A stretch of DNA of 64,000 nt from Phallusia fumigata. Lineage: Eukaryota > Chordata > Ascidiacea > Phlebobranchia > Ascidiidae. Shown here one piece after another: positions 47,126 through 59,100 of this stretch (position 1 is its first letter; each line of letters starts with the position of its first letter). The stretch lies in the NCBI GenBank assembly GCA_008931825.1, contig QXVZ01020756.1:186001-250000 (forward strand), in the 5' to 3' direction. The position numbers and the translations under genes are program-made. Under the pieces are notes generated by a model. It searched no databases. It saw nothing but the letters and a program-made list of their open reading frames with translations, and was not told the origin of the DNA.

Positions 47126-50100
47126 ATGGACAACGAAGAACTGGAAAAACTTTTTGACGCTTGTGACGTCACAGGCAACGGACATTTGGATAAAAATGAG
47201 TTTGCGCGATTATGCGAAGAACTGAGCCTTAAAGAGGATGAGCTACAGTCGCTTTTCCGGTCCGTGGATATAAACAAAGATGGCATTATTCAAAAATCAG
47301 AATTTTTTGAAAAATTTCACGTCGTGGCTGATGTATTCTTCGGTGCAATGCAAACCAATGACGTAAACTCCAGTGATGTCACCGATCAACAGTGTGACGT
47401 TACAGAACGTTTAGGCAACGGCAACCAAACCTTTTGCGACAATAACAGTGAACAGCTTGCTGACGATGACAATAGTTACACGCATAACGTCACTAAGATA
47501 GATGCTGGAGCCTCGATTGATAATCAGGATGGTGTCATTTCCTCTTATTCAATCCAGAAATCGAAAAAACTAAGTTTTAGTGCCCCAATTAATGAATCTT
47601 CGTTCATGGTTTCCCCCCCACCTGGAGAGCCCCCAAGAAAGCGAACCTCAACGCCAAGACCGGGGGTTGGGAGTCGTGGGTCAAGGTCAAGTCGGTTCAA
47701 CGTCGCCAAGAGCGATAAGTCATGGGATAAGTTTGCTGAAAGTATCGGAAACATCATTTATTCCCTGTCGAGGTAAGAGTTTTTTTCATAAAATCTAAAC
47801 AAAAATGTATTTGAAGACAATTTTGTTCGAACAAACATTTTAACATCTCCTTCAGTCGGGTCCACGGGCAGACTTTGTAAAGCAAGCTGTAGTTGTTATT
47901 TTTATAAATTATGGAAAGTACGTAAAATTTATAGGGGGAAAAAAGTAAGTAATTTATCGCAAATATTAAATGTGTTTCACTACTATATTTCAAATTTCAC
48001 ATTTGGTTGCACTAAGCTTTTCCGAAAACCCGCATTGAGAATATAATTTAAGAGCTAGTCTTTGTTTTCATTTAACAACCCAGCAATGGGGAATTGGTGC
48101 GGGGCTCCTAGTGGTCCTAGTAAATTGGTAAAGTTTCAAAACTCCAAAAAGCTATTAAAAACCTTTTGTTCTGCGCAATATTCGTGTGTGGTTGTTGAGC
48201 ACCACTTGTTCGAACAAATCTGTTTTGAATTCCAAACCCCCATCGCTTTTAGCGCGTCGTTGCGTTTACTCATATCGCTACAATCTTGGCACAACGTCAA
48301 TGGCCCTTTGTTACGTCACAATAAAATCGCTATACCCGGATATAAGTCCGAACCCGGATGAGACGACCAACATCATTTGTTTAAATCTGCTACAAGAAGT
48401 TGCACTTTTAATCCTTTAAGAGCCTGTTTATAATTAACCATTAAGAGGCCGCCCAATTTTCCCTACCCTTGAAAGAAATCCTGGTGACAACTTTTATTAG
48501 ATGTGACTTGGCGCAGCTGACTCCGTATTTGACGAGCCTCTATAAACAGCAGCTGCGTCACAATCGCAAACTGAACCTCACAATGCGAATAGATGCGCAG
48601 TCAAGCGGGACGTGAAGGGCGTTTCTTTTTCCCGACGCCATGTTTAATCTGGCGACTGGGATTTCGTTTCGGCTAATCAATGCGAAAACAAGTTTGTCCC
48701 GAAGGAAATGGGTTACTTGTCGAGTTGATGTTAATTTTTAGAGGTTTATATTCATTAGGCTAATGGTTTTTGGTCGTGTTTTGTAGCACTTTAAAAGAAA
48801 AATTAGTTTAAGGTTTAGAGCAGAGTTTCTTTGTCTGTACAGTTTAGGTATATATTGTGTGTGCCATGAAAGTGTCAAAAAGAGTATTGGTGGCGTAACA
48901 TTTACATGATTGATATTTGGGCATGAAATTTAACTTTTGTTATTTTTAAAACATTCTTTAGATAGCAGTGGGAAATTTCAAAGTTTTGAGTTAAATGTAG
49001 AATATATTTATGTGTATTACCATGTAAATGTTTTAATTTTGACTTTATACTTACATGCATCAACGTTAAAAAAGATTAGTTTAGTAAGTTGTTTGCCAAA
49101 ATACAATAAGAGAAACAACAAACAGATACTACAGGAAGTTGTAATCCACTATTACTTCCTGTTCTTTACCTAATTGCTGTAGATTTTGTTGTAAGATCAA
49201 TAGTTGCACAAAAAAACAAATAGAAATGCCACGACAAAGCAAAGAAGAAAAATATGAGGCCAAATCTTCCGGCCCATGCGACCTTGCCTGCCTACGTGGG
49301 CTCCTTATTGGATTCAACTTTATTTTTATCCTTGGAGGGTGTGGAGCACTTGCAATCGGAATATGGACAGTTATCATGAAAATGCAGTATGTTGCCATAC
49401 TGGGTTCTATGTACTACAATATAATTGTTTACCTTCTTATTGGTGCTGGGGTCCTAGTGTTCGTAACTGGTATTCTGGGCTGTGTTGGAGCGATTCAGAA
49501 AAACAACACCATGCTGACATGCTATTTTGTTCTCCTGGTTATAATATTTCTTTGTGAGTGCATCGCTGGGATTTTGGCTTTCATCTACCATGAATCGCTA
49601 CATGACGAACTAGCTGAGGGGCTGCGTTCCAATCTTAACAAAAATTACAACCAAACTGACAAAGAGGCCCTAAGTGATGCAGTAGACATGATGCAACAAG
49701 ATTTCCAGTGCTGTGGTGTTGAATCCTATCTTGATTGGCAAGACAGCACCTTTGTAAAGCAAAATAAAGATGACCTGAAAACACCTGAATCCTGTTGCAA
49801 AACAGTCACCCCTTTATGTAGTAAGCGTGACCACCCTTCCAACATCTACAGAGTTTTGGGATCAGATAGTATGGGCTGCCTGACCAAATTAGAGCAGTAC
49901 ATACAAGAACATTTGTTCATTCTTGCAGTAACTGGGACAGCAGTGGCATGCTTGGAAATTCTTGTTATGATTTTTGCTTGCTGTTTAAGGAGTGCCATCA
50001 GGAAGGAAGAAGGAGAACCATATTAGTAACTTTTGCACAACTTCTTTAATACCTGCTTATATTTTCTAACACCGCTGTATGTGTTGCATGGCTTTTCAAG

Positions 50101-53100
50101 TTTTGCAAGATGGTGACCTACACACAAGATTCTGTACTAAAACATTTGCATCTGTTTTTGCTTATACCAGTATTTTTAGATTACAAATGCAGCAATTTTT
50201 TAACGAAGCAAACATAAATATGGTCATCCAAATGTGTGTTCAGAGCTTGGCGAAACAAGAAAAGTAAAATTGTTGCTGTTCATTGATAGTTACACAGACC
50301 AAAATTTTAAATTGATTTAAATTCTACAAACAAAGGTAAAAAGTTTTGTGGTCATTGCCTATTTATTGAAAGCTTAAAAGGACAACTAGCTAAAAGTTTA
50401 GTATGAGACTTCTGCATTTCTTTGAATTCTGTCAAATAAGTTACTTTTATCTGTTTGATGAAATATCGTTCTATAATGTCTTTTTAGTTCTTTAACTGTT
50501 ATGTGTCAAGTTTTGTGTTTACATAAATCATTCTTTTGCCTTTTATCATACAAAGTTGTTGTTTTTCATTGCCGGTTTGTCACTTTCACACATTGCGCAA
50601 GAATCCATGTAAAAACCATTTTACCATGTCTTTGCCGGCAATTTTTGTGGTAAAACATACAAAAATGCGATTTTTATTTCAAATGACATATTTGTTTGGT
50701 GAGTTTCATATTGAATACCAATAGCGCCAGTCATGTCATAGCCCAAGGCTATTCATTTCAAACCTGAATACATTTTTTTGGTTTGTCGGATTGTTTTAAT
50801 AAACCTCTCAGTTATCATGTGAGTGTAAATTTGGTTTTAATTAGAAATAAGCCTTAAAATTGTCATCAGCCAGTTGCTTTGCGAATGAAAAGTATTCAAA
50901 GAAAGCATTGGCCCGCAACTTTCACACATAGAATGTTTTTGTATGTTTAACTTAAGGCTTAAGTATGACGTAACTAACAAAGTTTCCATGTGCTCATAGA
51001 ACCGGACTTTTTAAACTCCTTTGGGAAAAGCATCGTCATGGGGAGAAACTACTTACTTTTCCAATTTATGAATATACGTTACGACATTTTCTGTCGCGAA
51101 TACCCACGCCATTGTCACGAATACGTTACAATGGTAACAGATGTCGAAAAATCTCAGAAAGGTCGAAATTGGATATGGGCTTCGGGCTAATTTCAAGAGG
51201 GGATTTTACTTAAAGGCCGTGAACTAAAGTGTGTTATTTTAACATAAAAGGATCCAACAGAACTGCAATGAGTCCGGTAGCTCGACAGCGAGCTCATTGC
51301 AAGCAAAACTTATTCAGGGGTATTCCCCCACCCAGGGTAAAAACGAAACAAACAAGTAACACCTAAAATATTTCGAAAGCAGAAATAAAAAGTCATACCA
51401 ACATTACAAAAATAAACAGAGCAGTTCAATTTAAAACTTACTTTTGGTTTGAAATTTTAACAAGTCTGCAATCGTTAAGATTCCAACGTTAATTTAGATC
51501 AAAGGTGTAGAAAGGAAAAATTACCGGGACCAAATGAATATTTGCTAAGTAAGTTGGTATCATTTGGCCAACGTCATTCGACGTGTTGTGTGGATGTTTA
51601 AAGCGAGCCGGAGGTGCAAAACGTTTTTTGCTCCTCACGTTGTAACGGGTAAAGCGTCGATAGCGAAAAAACAGTGCTAAACACTTACCAAGATACTTAA
51701 ACTCCAACCAGGATGAATGCAAGCAGAAAATGGATTCCCTCACAGTACGCCTTACAACTTAGACAAATACGTTTAGGCCGAGAAAATCATATATGTTGAT
51801 CATGAAGTGCTCGTAATGTTTCTTTTCCATGTTAAATGGGTAATTTTAATTCCCCTCCTTCTACCCCCAAATAACAGTAAAAAATGTTTTGACCCCCACT
51901 CTGGACCGCACCGATTGAGATGTCAACAGTATATTCTCGGTGTTTGGGGTAATTGCTCTGAAACAAATATTACAGTTTTTTTGTATCGTTCTGTGTGTGT
52001 GGGGGGGGGGGGGATAATGTTAATTAAGGCTGCTTTAAGAAAAATTCTTACCAAACTTACCAATTTCGTCGTTGTCATAGTTACGACAGCATTAGCTCTC
52101 TCTACAAGCGCCTAAACGAATCAGACGACCATCACGTGATCAACAACTATGAAGCGATGCTGCAAAACCTACTTAAAGACATTGAGAACATGCAGCTGTC
52201 AATCAACGAGTTGGAGGGTTCGTTACAAAGGTACTTTATTCTGTTATATGCTTAATAGCAGTTGTCTACTACCTAGAGTTCCGCCAGCATATTACTTTCC
52301 TTATTTATTGTTTTAAAATTTTAGAAATTCTACAATTTTCGAAAATATTGCATTTTATTTTAATAAAGTGATGTTTGGAAACTAATACTTTAAGGGTAAT
52401 ACGGTCCGTAAAATGTATGAGATTAACTACTGTACACACACGTGTCTAAGTTTGACAGGTCTATTTCACAGTTTTTCCAAACGGTAGTATTGCTCTAATT
52501 TGTCATCCATTATCGACATATATTACAACATCAAGTAAATTGCACAATTCGATTTTAATCCAATGCTACCCATTTGACATCATTCTATAATCTCCAAATT
52601 ACACACGGTATGGCCGAAATGTGACAACTCCAAGTGTTTCAATGACACCACAATAAATTAATATACAACCAGTCACCAAAATAACGAATAACGATGCTTC
52701 TGTCACGAACAGTTTGTTTGTCTTTAGACAACAGGATATTGCTACCGCCGAAGTCAGTCTACAGTCCAATTTCACATTTCAGTCAATTTTGCAGACAATT
52801 ATTAACCAATACGTTTAACCCTTCTGTGACATCACAAGGCGTTACGCGTGGCGAAATGTTACAGCGAAGAAAGCTCGTATGTTTGCCGAGACAGAAGTTA
52901 AGTACGGTGGCGCGCGCTCAGTAAAGCGTAGCCTCATTTAAGAGAGCTGCTAACTTTTAGGTGATTTGAATTAAAGTTCGCCACTTAGATTTTTAAAAAT
53001 GTAGAAATTTTGAATTAATTTTAAAATTTTTTGTTTGGAAAAGTTAACTGTAATATGATATGTTGTGACGTCATATAGAAGTTGCAAAATGCAAGATATT

Positions 53101-56100
53101 AAATTTAAACGTGTTTAATCGCGGCCTGCATGCTAATTGTTTCGCAATGGCGTAAGCCATAGCTTGAGAGTTTTCTGAGGAAGAAATTACGAAAGTCGTC
53201 AGGTTTTGTTGATGACGTCATAGATACACTCGCCTAAAATCTTGTTGTTGAAGTAAAACTTGTTTTGTTAGGAAAAACGAATGCTTACTTCACTGCAATC
53301 AGAATTTTAAAAGTGTTTGGGATCAGCATTAGATTACCTTAATGTAAAAACAATCCAGGCAATTGTGTTGTAGCCTTTACTGCAGTTAGTCATGCATGAC
53401 AAGCTGTGTTGAACACGGTTCAGTGAACACGCTCTATCCGACTTAAACCGTGTAAACCGCTGTAGCGAAAACCTGTCGACAAGTTTACCATTTGGGAGGG
53501 TAAGAATTTAGTAGACCATGACGAATACGAACCGAAGCATTCGAACGACAGGAGAACATAGGGTTTCCTACGTGCAATTATTTGTCAAGCTTTTGAAGCG
53601 AGTTATAAAGGCCAGGTTTACTTCCACTGGGGGAGATTTGTTTGTTTGGAAGAGCAGGGCGATTGTGTGTGTTCTGTGCAATAAAATTTCACGTTTCAGG
53701 TACAACTGCTTTGTGGTATCCCCTTTAAAGTGCAAAATGACTCAAAACTTATGTTGGGATATGGAAAATAATCTTGTTTGAGCATGCTCCGTGAAAAATT
53801 GTTTAGATTTCCTTACATTTTTAACACATAAATCTTGTTACAATTGTGTTCACAAAAGTTAGAAGGACATTGAACATGCACGTTGCGTGCACAACTATAC
53901 ACAATTCAATTTTGGCGGTAAAATGGATCATAAAACGCCAGCGTGGCGATACAAACGACTTATATGTGCGAACAAATTTCGTTACAACGCCTGAGGGAGG
54001 CTAACGAGTTAAATTGGCGCGTTCGCGACATGACAAGAAAAATAAGCAAAGACTTTAAATTGCTGAACTTGAAGCATGTAGAGGTGTTGTGTTACTGAAA
54101 CAGTAAATCTCGTTAGTTAAAATACGAGGACTGAAAGTGTTTGTTGTGATCTAATTCTGGCCATCTATGTGACAGTATGAACGTCGACGATAGTTGTTTT
54201 TTTCGCTGATCGCTGCCCGTAAAAATTACCTAGTATGGAAAAAAGTTTACAAGAAACTGTTTTAGTCAATGCAAAAACTAGACATATATATTTCGGAGGT
54301 ATCGTATCGACGAGTATTTTTTTCTTGGAAACTTGGTTCCATAACATATTTAGGAGAGAAATCCTCCAAAATTTTGGTTGGAGAGAACTTCTGTAGCATT
54401 AAAACGATTTTAGCACCATATGAACTTTTGCAACAGTTAAGCGATCACGAACAGTTTTAATAGCGTTTTAAGGCTATGTCAGGCGAAAGGTAACCGGAAC
54501 ACAAAAACTAGTATTGGGACGTCATAATTTTTCGCCAATTGATGTGACGTCATCTACGCAAAAATTACTCACAAAAATCAAAAGCCACTGGTTTCCATAC
54601 TCGGTGATTTTGTCAGTTTTAAATACTACCGCAAATGGGTTTATTGTGGGATCAAACAGGGGGTAAATGCCCCCCATAAATGCGTGGATTGAGGATTGAT
54701 GAAGGTGTGGTCAATAGAATAAAGTGGTTTCGAAGCAAAAAAGTGTAAAGGTCTTGTGTTTATATGGATTTGTTGCGTTTTGGTTATTTCAAATGTTTTG
54801 TAACCTGAGTTTTGTTTCAAATGTAAACCTGTATTGCTCTCGCAGGAATGTGAGGTTCAATGTCTGGAATAAATTTAAGCAGCCGCGTGGGTGAAGTAGC
54901 TTGAAAAAAACTTATGAAGCGTAAAGTTTTAGGTGCTTACCATTCGAAGTTGGAACCCTTTCCGTTGAAACAAGATCCCTCAAAGCATTTGAAATAAACC
55001 AAGCGTTACATTAAAAAACAACGGTTTTGTGGAAACAACGTGTACTGCCTACGCCTCTTTACATAGCGTTGTATTGTTGTTGTTTCGTTAGTTTTCTGGT
55101 TTCTACCCATGTTCATTTATAGAAGGCAATGATTTCCCCGCGACCTGTTCCAATCAAATGTATATGGGTGGGAATGCACGGTGCAGAACATATAAGTATT
55201 CGAAGAAACTGTGGATTTAGAAAATATTTTCTATTTATTCTGAAAATATTTAAAGCAATGTGGAAACGATGTTTTTCCCCAAGCAGCTTTTTGTGTGGAA
55301 ATAGAAAATATTTTTTCTTTTAAAGGAAACAAAAATATGTAACCAATTCCGCATAGAATACTAAAACGCATAAACAAGCAACCTGCGTTGAATGCATTTC
55401 TGTAAGTAAGATACAGCGCAATTTAGCACAATAAAACTTATCGAACAGCAAAAGTTACAGTTAACCAGAATGTTTAAGTAAATAACCTCAATTGATACAA
55501 TTTAGCCTAAAAATGTGCTTCACAAAATATTTGCAAATTTAAATTAGAAACGCTCTGATATGTGTTGTATTGCCAAATTTGTAACGAAACCTTTTGCTGC
55601 GTATTTATCCAAAAGTTGCCCGTCAATTGTTATGTGGCGACATAATGTAGAGATGTAGGCCTACCTCCAAGAGTTGAGTGATCTTGGTGTTTCTAATTTG
55701 TTTGTAAAATTGTAAGTCTCACCAAAAATCCGTCTTACAGCTAAAATATCATAGGTTTTTTCGAATTAAATTTTAAAGATGGTTTACCTTGATCCGTAAA
55801 AAGAAAATTTCCTTTTCCCCTGGATCCGAATTCTACGTTAACGATTCCTTTACCATTGCGCGATTGTCAGGGCAACCGACAAGAGCAGCGAGCAGCTCTC
55901 TATCCTGGAGGAAGAAATGGAGGCACAAATCAGCCTCAAAGAGCAGAAAGTTAGGAAGGAGGAAAGGGAAAGGGCGGAAGAAGAGGAACGGAAACTGCGG
56001 ATGGAATATGAGGACCGAATCGCTCGCCTTCAACAAGCTGTGCACAAACTAAAACAGGTTGGATCATTGTTTTTAGGTTTAAGTAAGGTTACTTTTTTCA

Positions 56101-59100
56101 AATCTTGTTACAAGTAGGTCACCCGTCCCTTTGATTACCCAAAAGGACACTGGTTATTTTCGCCACAATATCGCTTTTTTTGTGTAATAACTAATCAATA
56201 ACGTTACAAAACGCATTTTGGTAAGTATGTGGCGTTACATATTCGATACGCAATACAACCTGACTTTTAAACCGTCAAATGTTGTAAGTAAATTTTTTAT
56301 CTGTGACTTCAACAAGGTGGACGAGCGCTTGTCGAAAGTGAGTCCGCTGGAGAGCGAGGTGGAAAAACTCCGCGACAAACTTCGCGCAGTAACAGCGGTA
56401 AGGACATTGTGACGTCAATATCCCGTCTTGTTACGTCGTGAGGCAAAATCCCTATTTGTTGCTATCGTTGTTTATCAATTACTGGCAACTGAAGAGTTAC
56501 GAAATTATACACGTGTATTGTATTCCGTTTAGCTTGTTTAGAACCTGCTTTGCGCAGTCGACTGCATCGCAAAAGTTTATAATGCCTGTCGTGTAAACGT
56601 TGTTAGTTTGATGGACAAATATCAAATCGTATAAATCAAATCCATGGAGCTTTTCCAACTTTATAGACAAAAGGAAATAAGTTCGTTACGAATACTGCGT
56701 AAAATTAGCAATTTTTTAAGGTAAAATCGCATTTCAAAATGAATGTAACGAAAAATTTGAATTTCGATGTAATTATTGTCACATAACATCTGTTTTCGTT
56801 GCAGGAAAATACAAATCTTTCCTCGCGTTTAACCGAAGCCGAGACGCAAGGAGTTTTACTAAAAACTCAATTGGCAGCTCTTCAAGTTGAATTACAAGAA
56901 AATAGAATGATAGTTGACCGGTAGGTGGAGCTCTATTCGATAGGCTATTTTTGGTTGAGTACACTGGGCTAAATTGGCGAGCACTTGGTAGAATGGTCTG
57001 GGGCGCTCGACCCATATACAGACGTATTCAAAAAAACGAGATTTGTCGTCGGTATGGTCCCGGGTTCGAACCCGAGAACACTTGGCTTAATGTTTAAAGA
57101 CGGCACTGTCAAATGAGCCAAAAGTCGAAAGGATGCAACTGCAAGAACAGGTTATTATATGACCAACAGACTCTGCGTATTTCATAAAGTTGCGAGTGAC
57201 CAATCAACCGAGCCCGACAGAAAAAACGACTGCTCACTGAAACTTTTGACTGGATTTTTTACATACACCTTACTCTCACAAATCGAAACATTTTAAGCCT
57301 GATAAATCAATGAACTTCCCGACCGTTTTGTGTACAAAGGGCTTAACTAACCATCAGTTACGTTTTCACACAATGTCCATTGTTACTTTACAGCGAGAAC
57401 GACGCCGTACGTCGGGTGTTAACAGAACAAGAGACGATGACGCATCAAGTTCACACTTTGACGTAAGCTCTTTAATTATTTGCCGACGGGGCGTCGGCGT
57501 ATTTACTTTTTACAATTTTTTAGTTATCAAGTAAACTTTGACGCTAAAAAATTCTCAGTCGACGATTAATGTTGCAAATATTCGGTAATCGATCCGTAAC
57601 ATCGCTACCTACTCTGTACTTGGCGAGTATTATCGCCACATGCTTATTACTCGGAGAGTAATGACGTCAAATACTTGTTACCCTGCAGGGTACTCGACAA
57701 GTAACGTCAGTGGCAACTCGATAAAAATTAAAAATTTGTGTTTGGAACACGTGTATATACTTTACTATTTCAGAAATAACAATAGAAAACTACGAGATTC
57801 CAACGACGATTTGCTAGAAGTTTTAGAATCCAAGATGGCGGCCTACAAACGACTTTCCACGCAACTGCGTTCTCCTTCCGCGTCGTTTAACGGAGACTTT
57901 GCGTCCACGTACTCATCCGCTGCCCCATCAAGGTTTGTCTAATGCGCTTAAGTTGGCAATGTACTGGAATTCGAACCATTTACTTTTCAAATACTGTACA
58001 ACCCATACATCCGGTCGCTTTAATGTCGCTTTAATTGGGTTAAAACTGGGAAAATTAAACATGTCATTTCAAACTATTTGTGTTTGGAAAATTTATATGA
58101 TGTATATTTGCTTCCAAGGCTTGAATATCAGTTACAAAGTGGACGTTCATCTCGAGCCTCGTACGAATCCGAAGCCCTTGCTATCTGCGATCCAAAACTC
58201 AGCTCGATAATATCAGAGGAGGATGACGTCAGCCATGATGATGACACTGACGCTGATTATTCCTTTAAATCATCAGTGGACGGCGCTATGGTGCTTGTCA
58301 GTAACGGTTTTGAACGAGACAGTGGAATTGGGACCATTCGAGACGAACACGACACTGACACTGAAGTTGATGGCGCGCGGTCATTCAGGCACCGATTTTC
58401 CGCCAATCGCTTGCCAGTTGGTGCGGTATCGTCGGCGACTTCGCTGCGCAGTTCGAGCACTAAAAACATTGGACGACATGACGTAAGCGATGATGATGTC
58501 ACCGATGATGACGACGACCTGGCGGAAGTACCGTCGGTAGAGAAGCGAAAGAGATTTGACCGGCGGCGTGGTTCTGTAGAAAGGATGTCAAAGCGAAGGG
58601 TAAGTTACGTCTCATATACCTCAGTTACGTCGTTTATCAACGTTTGATCTCAGATTTCGCCAACCCAGCCTCTTGTCAACGGCGAGCTATACAAAATTAT
58701 CCTGTGTGGAGATATGGGAGTTGGAAAATCAAGTTTTATTTTCAGAACTTGTAAGAATGAATTTAACCGACACACGAGGTCAACATTAGGTAAGTCTAAT
58801 CTAGGAGCCTGACTGTCTGTTTTTTAACATAAGGCGAAGTTGTTGGTAAACCCTGTTTAAGTCAAGTCAGAAAACACTGCGCGAAGCGCGTACCGTGATA
58901 TCTGTTGTTCCCGACTTGTGTTGCGTAATCCCTTTTTTGCTGTACAGGAGTTGATTTCCAGTCAAAGACTCTGATGCTAGATTCCCAGCAAGTTGTGACC
59001 CTGCAATTATGGGACACCGCGGGCCAAGAACGGTTCCGAAGCATCGCGGCGTCATATTTTCGGAGGGCCGATGGCGTCATCCTACTCTATGACGTCACAC

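Noticed and set aside
48062-48419. Two overlapping frames of 77-99 codons in the first RASEF-like intron
   Set aside because: No domain, no splice consistency, and codon pattern like intron DNA.
52003-52014. Poly-G run, and the poly-C run near 949-964
   Set aside because: Simple homopolymers; length may be a sequencing artefact and no function is implied.
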